This document shows, in pieces, positions 30,986 to 41,491 of a DNA stretch of 59,956 nucleotides; position 1 is the first letter of the stretch; the number at the start of each line of letters is the position of its first letter. A program made the position numbers and the translations under genes. The notes beneath the pieces were generated by a model, which ran no database searches, was not told where the DNA came from, and saw only the letters and a program-made list of their open reading frames with translations. Location: assembly GCF_004359215.1 (NCBI RefSeq), contig NW_027152195.1, forward strand, positions 135,864 through 195,819, written 5' to 3'. Origin of the DNA: Bremia lactucae. Taxonomy: Eukaryota; Oomycota; Peronosporomycetes; Peronosporales; Peronosporaceae.

Positions 30986-32401
30986 TTGGCCAAAGTTATC
31001 GATCGTTCAGTCAGAAACCAACGTCATCCTCCTTGCATGTACTTGACGTGCCTGAACATTAAGAAGAAGAAGCGGAAAGTTAGCTTTTTGGACGAAGATA
31101 GCTTTCTAATGTGGACGAATTCGCGTGGAAAGCCACTACCAAATGGCGGTGTGGCTGTATTGTCGTCTCGCGCGCAGTCACCACAAGCAGCGATAATGTC
31201 AGCTTTACGCCACCATGGACGCAATATCGTGCTGCTCGTCGCATTAGCTGCGCTCTTGGGTGTGACGATGTACCACTTCTCTCTCAGCGACAGAAATAAA
31301 TTTCAATTGCGCACGCCTGAGAACTGGAGAAATGTCCAGCCGTTGCTGTTGCCTTCAGACAGTGCTAAGAACAACATGCGACAACAGCCGACGCTGGTGC
31401 CACCACCTAAGCCTGACTCGTTGGGCATTGTAATCGTTGCCGACCTTGATAAGAATTCAAAGCAAGAAAGCAGCAAGAAGCCGGAATTTATGTCCTTCAT
31501 TATGCATGCCACCCTTACAGTCGCGTCGAGCAACTCCAACGCGGCTCAGAAGCATGAAACCTACTCTGTGACATTTGGAGAAGAAACCAAATTTTTGACA
31601 AGTATGAATGAAGCCGGACGTGGCTTCGAACTCAGCGAATTGGCCTGGTTCGGGGGTAAACTGCTGGCATTTGATGATCGCACGGGTATTGTCTTCCGGC
31701 TCATGCACTATGAAGGCGTGAGTAAAATGAAGCCATTACAGGCCATCCCAGAGCATATTATAATGGAAGGGGACGGTATAAATGGAAAAGGCCAGAAACA
31801 CGAGTGGGCTACAGTTAAAGATGGAGAGTTGTACATGGGCAGTGTAGGCAAAGAGTTTACAGACATCGACGGGAACGTGTTGGGTGATGGTAATTTGTGG
31901 ATTGCTGTAATGGACCTTGTCGGCGATGTGCGTCACGAAGACTGGACGGCAAATTATGCTGCAGTGCGCAAGGCTTTGGGCTGCGAATGGCCTGGATACG
32001 TTGTGCACGAGGCTATTGAGTGGAGCCCTTTTCATCGGCAGTGGTTTATTTTACCGCGGCGCGTCAGTACTAAGCCCTATAATGACATGGAGGATGAGAA
32101 GCGCGGCTCAAATAAAATCGTAATTGCAAGCGAGGATTTCAGTAGAATCCAGGTGCGAGAAGTCGGAAAAATTACACCTTTGCGTGGTTTTTCTTCCTTC
32201 AAGTTTATACCGCGGTCTGATGACTCAGTCATTGTAGCTATTAAGAGTGAGGAGGTGGAGGACCAACAACTGCAAACATCCTTTATCACAGTGTTCGATG
32301 TAGATGGCAACGTGTTATTGGAAGAGACTGAGATTCCGGGTGCCAAAAAGTACGAGGGTGTGGCATTTGCTCATGATTGGTCTTTTCGAGATAATGCTTA
32401 A
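30986..32401 (+). CDS. Apyrase / soluble calcium-activated nucleotidase (CANT1-like), membrane-anchored
   Basis: This family hydrolyses nucleoside di- and triphosphates with Ca2+, usually in the ER/Golgi lumen or outside the cell. The frame is 471 residues. Family motifs in order: GRGFELSELAWFGGKLLAFD, DRTGIVFRL, KGQKHEWATVKDGELYMGS, HEAIEWSPFHRQWFILPRR, GFSSFKFIPRSDDSVIVAIK and KKYEGVAF near the C-terminus. These map to the five-bladed propeller of the family. A hydrophobic segment at about 79-97 (IVLLVALAALLGVTMYHF) after a basic region indicates a type II signal anchor. The true start is uncertain: Met at 30986, 31037, 31109 or 31196. The last would begin just before the anchor, and the first lies only 55 bases from the divergent Dad2-like start. 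No intron is needed. Confidence 0.88.
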   Translation: MAKVIDRSVRNQRHPPCMYLTCLNIKKKKRKVSFLDEDSFLMWTNSRGKPLPNGGVAVLSSRAQSPQAAIMSALRHHGRNIVLLVALAALLGVTMYHFSLSDRNKFQLRTPENWRNVQPLLLPSDSAKNNMRQQPTLVPPPKPDSLGIVIVADLDKNSKQESSKKPEFMSFIMHATLTVASSNSNAAQKHETYSVTFGEETKFLTSMNEAGRGFELSELAWFGGKLLAFDDRTGIVFRLMHYEGVSKMKPLQAIPEHIIMEGDGINGKGQKHEWATVKDGELYMGSVGKEFTDIDGNVLGDGNLWIAVMDLVGDVRHEDWTANYAAVRKALGCEWPGYVVHEAIEWSPFHRQWFILPRRVSTKPYNDMEDEKRGSNKIVIASEDFSRIQVREVGKITPLRGFSSFKFIPRSDDSVIVAIKSEEVEDQQLQTSFITVFDVDGNVLLEETEIPGAKKYEGVAFAHDWSFRDNA

Positions 32402-33348
32402 ATATTTACGTTTTGAGACCTCCCTCGTTGACGAGATAAAGTTGCGGATGTGTTAGCAAGCATGCTTATGTCTTAATTTACCGTACAAACGAAGCTTAGA
32501 GACGTGGAACTTCGTATTATACCCCCCATTTAAATTCAGAATGGAGTGATTTTATTGGAAACATCTACTGAAGTGTAATTTGATTTATAAACGAGCCATG
32601 TTTTGGTTAAGTCACAATATCTCTTCGTTCAATTCATCACCTATTGTGCCACTGTTGGTTGCACCCTCACACGACGATTAGATGTTCTGCAATTCTCTTG
32701 AACCTTAAAGCTTCTCTGAACTCACATATACGGCAATTCTGGTTTGCTAAGGATTATCACTCGACAAACCTGGAGCTGTGTGTCGACAATCTCGACCAAG
32801 CTCGGCCCTTGCGAGTTCAAGACGCTGATCATCCGCGCTATTTTTAATACAGATGATTTCCTGCGCAAATGATACCAAATTTCCCTCGAAGCTTTTGCAA
32901 GCGTTTTTGTGGTAATCTTTACCTGTGTCCTGTAAATGATGTCTCAAATAAGACCTTGGTACTTCTTGGCTTCCGACATCCTAGGTATATGCGAAATTTA
33001 AAGCACCATAGCCTTTAAACAAATTGTAAGCGGCTAACCCAAATATTAAGCTCGTAGCCGTCATTCTTAATAGTCTCGAAGCTTTATTCAACTGTTGAAA
33101 TACTGACAATGGCCTTGTCAAGGCGTAGATGGTGTAAGATTTTTTTAGTCGTTTATAGCACCAGCAGAAGTGTAAATAATCTCTTGACAGCAAGGTGACC
33201 ATGCTAAATTTTGTGACTAGCAATCTTAATTCTCGCGAGCATTTTGTTTTACTTAATTATAAAAGCAACAGTAAACTAATGTAACGAACGACATACGCTG
33301 CAATGAATGATTACCAATGGTTGACATTAAAAAACATTTCTCTTATCT
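32402..33348. other. Convergent intergenic region, perhaps with a small gene
   Basis: Separates the 3' ends of the apyrase and DDX41 genes. On the minus strand, 33090-32981 encodes LNKASRLLRMTATSLIFGL followed by a short hydrophobic tail after a good acceptor (TTTCAACAG), which could be the last exon of a small membrane protein. I could not identify a convincing first exon or family. Otherwise nothing. Confidence 0.35.
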
Positions 33349-35265
33349 CTAACCAAGTGAATCACCACCATAACCTTCACTCTTCCCAGCAAGGAAATCG
33401 CGCTTGCCTGCTCCAATCTTTCGAACTTGTGCGTCCACTTTCGGGCAGTCAGTTATTCGATGTCCTAAGCCACCGCAGAATGCACAACCTTTTGTTCCAG
33501 TGGCGTTTGAATGCCTATCGTTGCAATGTTTGAGCTCTTCATAAGGATCCTCCAAGGCCTTCAGCACTGGCGGTACAGTCTGCTTGGCCTCGACAAGTAG
33601 ATGTTTCAGATCCAGCAGTGTACTCTCAGAAACACTTTTGTTGATAAAACTTGTTGCAACACCAGTTTTGCCACAACGACCTGTACGACCAATTCGATGC
33701 ACGTAATTTTCGATCTCAGCAGGCATATCAAAGTTAATAACGTGCTTGATATCCGGAAAGTCAAGGCCCTTAGCCGCTACATCCGTTGCAACAAGCACGT
33801 CTTTCTGTCCACTTTTAAACAGATCAATTGCCTCGTTACGCTCTTCCTGGTCCTTGCCACCATGAATAGAAGCCGCTTCAACGCCCTTCAAAATCAAATA
33901 TTCATAAATATCATCAACGTCGCCCTTTCGTTCACAAAAGATAACAACAGGTGGGCTTGTCTTCTGAAGACATTCGAGCAGGTACACAATCTTAGCATCG
34001 TGTTTGACGTACTCAACCTCTTGGATCACATCTAAGTTGGCAGCACCAGCACGACCGACATTTACTAGTACAGGCTTTACAAGAACGTCCTTGGCGAAAT
34101 CCTGAAATTTTTGCGGCATTGTTGCCGAGAAGAGCAGCGTTTGCCTTTGACTTGTAAAGTAATTAAAAGTTGTAGCAACTTCCTCGTCAAAGCCCAAATC
34201 CAGCATACGGTCTCCTTCATCCAGACAAATGTACTTACACAGTTGTAAATTCATCTCCCGCAGTTTCAAAAAGTGATTTAATCTTCCAGGAGTAGCCACC
34301 ACGATATGAACACCACGATGAGCAATAAAATCAGACTGTTGACGCTTTTCTTCTCCACCGATACATAGCAGACTGCGAAGCTCCGGGTAACCTGCTTGAA
34401 ACAAGTGGTCCGTAAAGTGCTTTACAACATCAAAAGTCTGTCGCATGAGCTCGCGCGAGGGTCCCACAATTAGACCAAAAGGACCTTCACGACCAATGAT
34501 TGCCATCTTTTTTTCTTCCTCAAGTGCTAGCATGACGAGCGGCAGCGTAAACGTCACAGTCTTGCCGGAACCAGTGAATGCAATACCAATCATGTCTCGT
34601 CCCGCTAAAATGCACGGGAGCGCTTGGACTTGTATTGGAGTCGGACGCATAATATTTTTAGCCTTTAGTGCGTCCAAAATAGCGGACGGGAAGCGCATGT
34701 ATGCGAATGACTTGATAGGTGGTGGGACGTCTTCACCTTCCACGAGAATGTGCCACTTCTTTCGGACCGCGTCGCACTCTTCTTGCGTCATGTCCGATAT
34801 GTAACGCGGCGGCTTCCAGGTAGACTTCATTACTTTCTTATAATGGATTCCTTCAGCACGTTCGTGGGCGGAGACTAATGCCACCTTCTGCACATAACTC
34901 GCCTCTTTGAGCATATTGACCTCCTCTGCGTCCTGCTGTACCTTTTTTTGATTCACTCCCTTCTCTTCTAAATCCTTACGCATTTCGTAGGCCTGATCTA
35001 GGAGACTCACACACGAGCGATTTATCGGCTCATTCACCACGGCAGAAGCTAACAACGTATCGGTGCTTGGCCTAATTGATTTTGATCTCTTAGGCTGTTG
35101 CTCGTCCACATTGCTTATACTGTCGCTGTCGCTGCATAAGGGCTGGATACGCTCTTGCAAACATTTGCGCCTAAGTTGCATCCGCTCTTGCTCACGGTGG
35201 CGCCGCACCTTCAGCGGCACGTACAGCGGCTCATCCGGCTCCTTTTGCTCTGTAGCTACAGCCAT
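33349..35265 (-). CDS. DDX41: DEAD-box RNA helicase DDX41/Abstrakt-like
   Basis: ATP-dependent RNA helicase of the DDX41/Abstrakt branch, a spliceosome-associated nuclear protein in other eukaryotes. It is 638 residues from the Met at 35265. The frame extends 49 codons upstream, but that extension overlaps the neighbouring gene and has no family character. Motifs: the DDX41-type HILVEGEDVPPPIKSFAYM before the Q motif (TPIQVQ, 209-214); motif I AFTGSGKT (229-236); PSRELMRQT; TPGRL; motif II DEGD (349-352) instead of DEAD; SAT (380-382); ATDVAAKGLDFP; and HRIGRTGR (523-530). The C-terminal CCHC knuckle CAFCGGLGHRITDC (594-607) is diagnostic of DDX41. Single exon. Head-to-head with the TRAPPC9 gene, ATGs 34 bases apart. 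Confidence 0.93.
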   Translation of the reverse strand: MAVATEQKEPDEPLYVPLKVRRHREQERMQLRRKCLQERIQPLCSDSDSISNVDEQQPKRSKSIRPSTDTLLASAVVNEPINRSCVSLLDQAYEMRKDLEEKGVNQKKVQQDAEEVNMLKEASYVQKVALVSAHERAEGIHYKKVMKSTWKPPRYISDMTQEECDAVRKKWHILVEGEDVPPPIKSFAYMRFPSAILDALKAKNIMRPTPIQVQALPCILAGRDMIGIAFTGSGKTVTFTLPLVMLALEEEKKMAIIGREGPFGLIVGPSRELMRQTFDVVKHFTDHLFQAGYPELRSLLCIGGEEKRQQSDFIAHRGVHIVVATPGRLNHFLKLREMNLQLCKYICLDEGDRMLDLGFDEEVATTFNYFTSQRQTLLFSATMPQKFQDFAKDVLVKPVLVNVGRAGAANLDVIQEVEYVKHDAKIVYLLECLQKTSPPVVIFCERKGDVDDIYEYLILKGVEAASIHGGKDQEERNEAIDLFKSGQKDVLVATDVAAKGLDFPDIKHVINFDMPAEIENYVHRIGRTGRCGKTGVATSFINKSVSESTLLDLKHLLVEAKQTVPPVLKALEDPYEELKHCNDRHSNATGTKGCAFCGGLGHRITDCPKVDAQVRKIGAGKRDFLAGKSEGYGGDSLG

Positions 35266-35299
35266 TTTCAAAAGAACTTGTGTTATGTTTTGAGAAGTA
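35266..35299. promoter_or_regulatory. Very short shared 5' region of DDX41 and TRAPPC9 genes
   Basis: Only 34 bases separate the two divergent start codons (79 if the TRAPPC9-like protein starts at its second Met, 35345). Core promoter elements of at least one gene must therefore lie inside the other's 5' transcribed region or coding start. No clear initiator motif was recognised. Confidence 0.5.
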
Positions 35300-38200
35300 A
35301 TGGCAATATATTTTACACCAGCTTCAAAAATATCAAGCCAACAGATGACGCCGCTGCCACACTGGAAGCGACCGGCACAGATTCTCGTGTATTTAGTGCC
35401 CGTAGGTGGCATTTCTTCAGATTTGTTTACATCCTATGCGCGTCTGCTGCTAAATTATAGCGAATTGCCATTAAGGAGTCTCACACGCCCTGGAGGCTAC
35501 TCGCCAGAGCTGTCTCCGTTCTGCGGCCTAGACTGGTCCGGTGCCGGCTCGATGCGTTTTTTATTCGTATCAACCGCTGAACGCATCGATTCTTGCGATG
35601 GAGATGACGTGCACGCCAGCCACCGCGTTATTGGTGCGCTAGGCGTGTGCCACAGTCCGTCGCTCACGCTTAGCGGGGGACTGCGCGCCGCCCATGCGCA
35701 ATTTGAGGCTTCGATTCGAAGCTTTACAGGACTTGTCATGCATAAACTATTTGCGTTTGAACACGCGTTTGAAGATGCGACAGCAAGTGAATGCGAAGGC
35801 CTTAGCAATCTCGTCATGTTTCCGGTGCATCACGAGTTAGAGGGCACCGGCGAGTCCACTGTGAGCCTTCATTTGCAGGTTGTCATGGAAACGATAGCTG
35901 TTAACATTCTTATGGCATTAGAAAGCGCAATTAGATCCGCAACGTCCTCTGCTGTGCCTGATGGAGTGATGAATGGCGGAGATCTCACAAGTGTCTTATT
36001 GGATGTCAACGTCGAGCCGCACGCCAGTCAACTTTCAAATTTATCGCCTCTTGTGCTTTCACGAGATTTCAGAGGGGATGATTCCCTAGGTTCAGTTTCT
36101 TGTTTAATTCCTCGCTCGTCCCTGCCGTCCAGCTTGTCAATTCCGACTCATCCGTCGCCTCGCGCATTAGATCCGCGGCATCGACGACGGAAAAGGCACC
36201 TAGCACGAAGGAAAAAACTGTTGGGAGACTATAGCTTGCTCGTAAGCTGTGTCTCGCAGGCAATGGATCACTACGTCGTAGCAATTGATATGTTGCGTGA
36301 AGAAGAGCGTCGCAGTGGTGGTGCAGCAGCAGACGCATTGTGGCTGGCAGCGGCACTGGAACGGCTGGCTTATTGTTTGTACACCAATACATTGACTACG
36401 TTTTCAACTGAACTTGTGGAGAAAGCTTCGGAAGCCGTTGCGTTTTACGCCAAAGCAGGCACAATTAAGCTAGAAAGTTTACTGATTGAAAATATGGGAC
36501 GCTACTATGCAAGGGTTGCGATGGCTTCACTTACGTGTACAGTACTAGAAGGTGAAGCAAGGTTGCTGGAAAGCGTTTGGATCAAGTGCTTACTATGGGA
36601 TGTGCTAGAGAGAGGTTTAATGTTGCTTCCAGGGTTGCAGCCGCAACGCCAAATTGAGTATTTGATCCAATCGAGCCACATCCTCGAGACTTTGGGACAT
36701 GGTCGACGTGTAGCTTTCCTTCTTCATGAAGCCGCTGCCATTTTGTTAGCTCGCAACGCTCCGTGCATAGGTGTGGAGTCAAAGAGGCTACGCTCACATT
36801 TTGCTGTAGCAAAAGGGTCTCAACAAGAGAGAGATTTGGAGGCAGCTTTGTTGCTAGAGCGTATGGCAGCGAGATGCTTGAATATACAAGACATAAGGAC
36901 TCTACGGAGTGAGCAGCAATGGCACGTTTCGACTGTGAATCAAAGGAATTGTAGGAAAAACTCATCAAAAGCGAGTAGCGATAATTCATGGCCCATTATT
37001 CGCTTTCATGTGCTGCGACAGCTTTTGGCTATAGCTGAATTGCTGGGCGATGCGCTTTTGGTTGGGACGTACTGTCTTCAATTGCTTGATATGTTAATAT
37101 GGTGTGATTCAATAGTCCAGCCATCGATAATAAAGAAGCAGATATCTACTAGCAAAACATCAAATCCATTGGACCATCTTCAGCAACCTGCTTTGTCGCT
37201 TCGAAAGCCTTATTCTCTAGCTGAACGGGCAGCACTAGGTCTACATGCAAAAAGTGGCATATTTTGTTCTCCACCGCCAAGAGCAGACACAAAAACGCGA
37301 CGTAATTTTACTGCGTCTCCATCAGCCACAATGACGAATGCAGCTGCTTCATTGTCGTCGACATTGTCTAACACACCGCGAATTCTCGCAACACCGCGGC
37401 AACAATTTTCTGCTGCTGTGAGCGCACTTTCGACCAAGGCATCACCAGCGTTCGCTCCTTTTGCTCACGCTCACTTTCAGTCTAATGAGTCACTGACTAG
37501 TCGTGCAGGTGATGAAGAAGATCGAAAGTTGGCGGCGAAAGAGGCGAGCGTAATTGATGTGGGAGGCATTGGTTTGAACGAAGTCGATGGTCTTAAAAGT
37601 GCTCGAATGTCTACCGCAGATGCAAGCGAGAGTGATTGCAAAACTCATGCAATTAATTTTGTTCCGGTGTGGAATTTACAGTCAAAGGCAGAGATCAAAA
37701 AGTTTCAGCAAAATCTTTTACATGTGTTGGACTTGGAGTGTACAATGCTGCGTTCTAGTGACCAAGCGAAGCTGCGCACGTTTCTCCAGGTAAATAAATT
37801 AAAGCTGCGTTCCATTTGCAATTTGATGAACCCTTTCTTTTCTCGAAAGACTGCACTCGAAATGTTTGAAATGCAGTCAAAGTGTGACAAGCAAGCAATA
37901 AATTCGGAATTTTATTATTCTCCTTTTGAGAAGCAAAAATGTATAGAAAAAGCCAATGACCGCGGGAGAAAAGAAGAAAGAAACGATCGTAACGACGCAC
38001 CTTCAAGATACGAAAGGGGATTTCCCGTTAATGATCGAATAGAGCTGCAATTGATCTTGTCAAATCCAACAGGTATACATATAAATCTTTTGGAGGTGAA
38101 AGCGTGGGTAACATTTGAAAATGGTGGCATTGCAAACAAGGCGACAAAAGATGTATACGTTAAGTGTTACTCGCGCACTTTCTCGTTAGATCCGTATCAA

Positions 38201-39889
38201 AAACGCAAATCGGTCGTGTTGGAAATTCAACCGCTTCAGGAGGGGATACTTAACGTTCGTGGATGTTTTTTTAAGGCATTCAACATTAAAACATTGTTCC
38301 TTCTCGAAATACCTTTGATAATTCGAGTTGTCCGTGAGTTACCATTGGTGTTGCTTTGTATACATGAGCATACTTCGACGGCACATTCGAACGGCGAAAA
38401 AGCTGAAATTTGTCGTGAACTAGCTAGTACCAACGTGCATCTCGCAATGATGTCAACTGAAACACGACGATGTCTTCTTTGTATACACTGCGTTGGCAAG
38501 CGGAAAATTACGAACTTCAGGCTTGCAGTTTCTCTACAGACCCGCTATACCGCGAAAAAGTACTGTGTTATTTATGACAATCTGCAGACAGCTTTGAGTA
38601 CTGCAAATAGTACGCTGCAAAGTAAATCAGAAAGCACAAATGCAAACGGGGTTTGTGAACAATTAACGTCGAAAGCGCTTGTCTTCAGGTATAGCAGTGT
38701 CGTGTCATCTCCAGTCCCAATAGCGAGCGGAGACTGTGTAAGAATATCATTTGAGGTATCTCTTCGAGAAATATCCGAGCAACAAGAGAAAACGGACGAT
38801 AGCATCGTGATTGAATGGAGTGTTGTCTACGCTGACGAAACTGGAAGTTCGAAAGAAAATATTTTTTACCGCGAGACAAAGCTAATAATGAAGATCACGC
38901 CACTTTCGGCGCTTGTGCTTCAGTCAGTGACATTGCTTCCGCGCAATATGGTAGGTGTTCCTATTAATTGCCGATTGCAAAAACATATCCCCGATGACAA
39001 ATCGGAAGTGACAACAAATCATTCGTGTTTTGTCATCATTCAAGTAATTAATCCAACAGAAATAGGATTTCGCTTTCGGATGCGCCGCCGGGATGACAAT
39101 AGCGAAGAAAGGACTTGCGAGGCAGATATTGAATGTCACTGTTCGCGTCGATTTGTGATCGAAGTGCCACGAATTTATGCCTTGGTCTCAGATAGCGGGG
39201 ATCATGGTACGGCTGATGTGCTGAATGACCTTTTGGCGATGGAGTGGGAAACATATTTTGGATCTCGGGGAAGTTTGCGGATTAATGAGTTTCACTTGGG
39301 GTTCATTGCTGGAATGGAGCAGGTGAAGATGGAGCTATCCTGCCCGCCCGTGAATTTTTATATCCAGCCATTTCCTGAAATAAGTGCGTCAGGCTTGGCA
39401 AGTGGTGAACAAAATGGCGGCACAATGAAGCTGGGATTCGGAAAAGAAAGAGATTTGTCTACCGAGGCACCAAAATTTGTTCAGGTGACCAATACCCCTT
39501 TCAAATCTCAAACCTTGCACGTCGAAGTGTTTCAATACGTTCCTGTTGCTGTTGTAATTCAGCGAGCAGACATCGCCTCACAGCAGCCAATTTCCGGCGT
39601 CGAGGTGGAGGTTATTATTACAGACGAAAACGAAGAATCATGTTTCGAGATGAATGACTACGTGATGGTCGTGGGGTTGTTGCGTACACTCGTTCAGTGG
39701 ACAGAATTGATGGATTCAAGTATTAAAAAACACAAAATTCAGTGCATGTTCCTTTCCGAGGGGAATTTTTGCGTCACAGTGCGCGGTAGAGTACTTGACG
39801 GTGACGGACAGCGAGCCGGCAACGAAATAAGGGCTCACGAGCCGCTGCATGTACACGTTCGATTGAAAGACGTAAGTCCAACTATTTAA
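35300..39889 (+). CDS. TRAPPC9: TRAPP II complex subunit TRAPPC9/Trs120-like
   Basis: Large tethering-complex subunit that helps activate Rab11-type GTPases at the late Golgi. One uninterrupted frame of 1529 residues, a little longer than animal TRAPPC9. N-terminal family signature: ILVYLVPVGGISSDLFTSYA (about 28-47), a short basic/loop region, and FEASIRSFTGLVMHKLFAFEHAFE (about 140-163). Then comes an alpha-solenoid region with GDYSLLVSCVSQAMDHYVVAIDMLR (about 310-334), typical of the TPR-like part of TRS120, a low-complexity Ser/Ala/Thr-rich insert around 660-730, and a C-terminal half rich in beta strands (RIELQLILSNPTGIHINLLE near 915), matching the Ig-like/ASPM-type domains of the family. 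The start at 35300 is the first Met. Met16 (35345) is an alternative. No intron. Confidence 0.85.
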   Translation: MAIYFTPASKISSQQMTPLPHWKRPAQILVYLVPVGGISSDLFTSYARLLLNYSELPLRSLTRPGGYSPELSPFCGLDWSGAGSMRFLFVSTAERIDSCDGDDVHASHRVIGALGVCHSPSLTLSGGLRAAHAQFEASIRSFTGLVMHKLFAFEHAFEDATASECEGLSNLVMFPVHHELEGTGESTVSLHLQVVMETIAVNILMALESAIRSATSSAVPDGVMNGGDLTSVLLDVNVEPHASQLSNLSPLVLSRDFRGDDSLGSVSCLIPRSSLPSSLSIPTHPSPRALDPRHRRRKRHLARRKKLLGDYSLLVSCVSQAMDHYVVAIDMLREEERRSGGAAADALWLAAALERLAYCLYTNTLTTFSTELVEKASEAVAFYAKAGTIKLESLLIENMGRYYARVAMASLTCTVLEGEARLLESVWIKCLLWDVLERGLMLLPGLQPQRQIEYLIQSSHILETLGHGRRVAFLLHEAAAILLARNAPCIGVESKRLRSHFAVAKGSQQERDLEAALLLERMAARCLNIQDIRTLRSEQQWHVSTVNQRNCRKNSSKASSDNSWPIIRFHVLRQLLAIAELLGDALLVGTYCLQLLDMLIWCDSIVQPSIIKKQISTSKTSNPLDHLQQPALSLRKPYSLAERAALGLHAKSGIFCSPPPRADTKTRRNFTASPSATMTNAAASLSSTLSNTPRILATPRQQFSAAVSALSTKASPAFAPFAHAHFQSNESLTSRAGDEEDRKLAAKEASVIDVGGIGLNEVDGLKSARMSTADASESDCKTHAINFVPVWNLQSKAEIKKFQQNLLHVLDLECTMLRSSDQAKLRTFLQVNKLKLRSICNLMNPFFSRKTALEMFEMQSKCDKQAINSEFYYSPFEKQKCIEKANDRGRKEERNDRNDAPSRYERGFPVNDRIELQLILSNPTGIHINLLEVKAWVTFENGGIANKATKDVYVKCYSRTFSLDPYQKRKSVVLEIQPLQEGILNVRGCFFKAFNIKTLFLLEIPLIIRVVRELPLVLLCIHEHTSTAHSNGEKAEICRELASTNVHLAMMSTETRRCLLCIHCVGKRKITNFRLAVSLQTRYTAKKYCVIYDNLQTALSTANSTLQSKSESTNANGVCEQLTSKALVFRYSSVVSSPVPIASGDCVRISFEVSLREISEQQEKTDDSIVIEWSVVYADETGSSKENIFYRETKLIMKITPLSALVLQSVTLLPRNMVGVPINCRLQKHIPDDKSEVTTNHSCFVIIQVINPTEIGFRFRMRRRDDNSEERTCEADIECHCSRRFVIEVPRIYALVSDSGDHGTADVLNDLLAMEWETYFGSRGSLRINEFHLGFIAGMEQVKMELSCPPVNFYIQPFPEISASGLASGEQNGGTMKLGFGKERDLSTEAPKFVQVTNTPFKSQTLHVEVFQYVPVAVVIQRADIASQQPISGVEVEVIITDENEESCFEMNDYVMVVGLLRTLVQWTELMDSSIKKHKIQCMFLSEGNFCVTVRGRVLDGDGQRAGNEIRAHEPLHVHVRLKDVSPTI

Positions 39890-40902
39890 TACGAGTATTT
39901 TTTTGACACATACTCGTAACGACTGACCTTTCCTCCATTAAAGTGATGGGTAGAATGTATTTATAATGACATTGAGTGCGGAAACTTTGGGACGCTGTAA
40001 TATTTCCAACGAAAACAGATAATCATTGATGCTTTTTTAATAGTATAACCTGATTGACTTCCAGTGTGCACTTGCAGCTCTGTTTCGTCTAGCGCGCGTA
40101 AATACAACATTTCAATTTATCCATCAATAATATTTTCGTGGATACTTTTTTTGTTATATTAACTAGAGGCGTAAGACATTTATATTGTTCGAGCGATATC
40201 TTTTACAATACTCGATCGCGTTTATCGATTACACTTGAAAGTGAGATGAGGACAAAATAAGAATTACGCAAAGCAGGATATATTCGCAAACTTTCACGCA
40301 TGTTAATGTCTCGGTGCTGCGTCGCGTCAGTAGTCTTGGTAAAATAAGCTGCTGCGATTCTAAATAATTATCAATGTTATTTCAGGGTCATTAGTTGGCT
40401 TGTTTGATGATCTAGTACCAAAAGAATTCTTTTGGCTGACTTTAATAGTCTTATTCGATCTCTTTCACTCTGCTGTCTCATTAGGATGCTTTGCTAGCAC
40501 TATTTATTTGACCTTCATTGCCACCAGGGTCATTACTAGATCCTTGATCTAAGTTCGCGTACGCTCAAAATCTAAAATGTCCGATTGATGCAATGTTAAA
40601 GTATGTAAACCTTCGAAAGTATCGCCAACAACGTGCAAGATTGAAAAAATGTCATTTTGACAAAAATCTCCAGCATCGTAGCAAGTGTTCTAAAATTTAC
40701 GCACAATAATCTGAAGAATTATTGATCAAGAGAAACAACATTTTGGACAATAATTTTTTCCTTATAAGCAAAAAGAATTTATCTTTCGCGAAACGCTTGC
40801 GGCGCTTTTTTTTTTTTTACCCTATTCTGCTGATTTATCGGCCAAATCTGTAAAAAAGGAAATGAAATCAACACATGTAATAACTTACTCCTTCTAACTT
40901 CT
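39890..40902. other. Intergenic region, no gene seen
   Basis: About 1 kb of AT-rich sequence between the convergent 3' ends of the TRAPPC9-like and IMP1-like genes. There are no frames over 60 codons, no repeat shared with the rest of the window, and a T12 run near 40808. Confidence 0.6.
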
Positions 40903-41346
40903 TCAATAACTCACCCTCATCAATACACGTCCTTCCAGGAGTGCGCGCGGCACTGGCCCGTAATACCGTGAGTCGTGTGAGTCGTGTTTGTTATCGCCTT
41001 CAAGCCACACATGACCTTTGGGGATCTTGTGAAATTCCACCTCAGACGACGATAGCCGAGTACGCACACAAACAGTTTCACCCTCATCTGCAATTATACG
41101 TTTACATACGGTCCGACGGGGGTCGGATACGGATTTGGCGATCACCACTTCGCCCGGTTGCAGCTTCCAAAGCTTGGGCGAGAATTTGTCTAGTAGTAAA
41201 ATGTCTCCATTTTGGTTGAGAGTCGGCAGCATGGACGGACCCGAGCACTTGATGGTATCAACTAACTGTGTGAGGCAAAATGACACCCCCCCAAAGCGTG
41301 CGAGCCACGCGATGACTGTGCTCGTCTCACGTAGTGCTGCTCTCAT
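40903..41346 (-). CDS. IMP1: Mitochondrial inner membrane signal peptidase, IMP1 type
   Basis: S26-family peptidase that removes sorting signals from proteins delivered to the intermembrane space, working on the outer face of the inner membrane with an IMP2 partner. It is 147 residues, a little shorter than yeast Imp1. An N-terminal hydrophobic segment (about 10-28) is followed by CSGPSMLPTL with the nucleophile Ser38, the box with RRTVCKRI containing the general base Lys82, and the C-terminal box GHVWLEGDNKHDSHDSRYYG (111-130) typical of IMP1. It ends VLMRVSY. Single exon, start at the first Met. The next element upstream is LTR debris, leaving about 145 bases for the promoter. Confidence 0.9.
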   Translation of the reverse strand: MRAALRETSTVIAWLARFGGVSFCLTQLVDTIKCSGPSMLPTLNQNGDILLLDKFSPKLWKLQPGEVVIAKSVSDPRRTVCKRIIADEGETVCVRTRLSSSEVEFHKIPKGHVWLEGDNKHDSHDSRYYGPVPRALLEGRVLMRVSY

Positions 41347-41491
41347 TGTAACAAAATATTATCTATTTTCCAAAACGTATTGAAGTAAAGAGTTTACTTA
41401 TCTAAAAGCAAAATTGCGAAATCTGGCGATCCCACGATACAAGAAAAATTATTTAATTTTAGATAGAATTCACACATTCGCGGATTAAACT

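Noticed and set aside
30334..30993. 219-codon minus frame taken as one protein
   Set aside because: Only its first part (from 30930) is protein-like. It reads through the intron of the Dad2-like gene and into unrelated 3' flank.
35266..35412. 49-codon N-terminal extension of the DDX41 frame
   Set aside because: It lies opposite the start of the TRAPPC9-like gene and is unlike DDX41 N-termini. The Met at 35265 starts a typical charged N-terminal region.
36069..39254. Many minus-strand frames of 60-135 codons opposite the TRAPPC9-like gene
   Set aside because: They are shadows of a highly conserved 1529-codon gene and show no family resemblance of their own.
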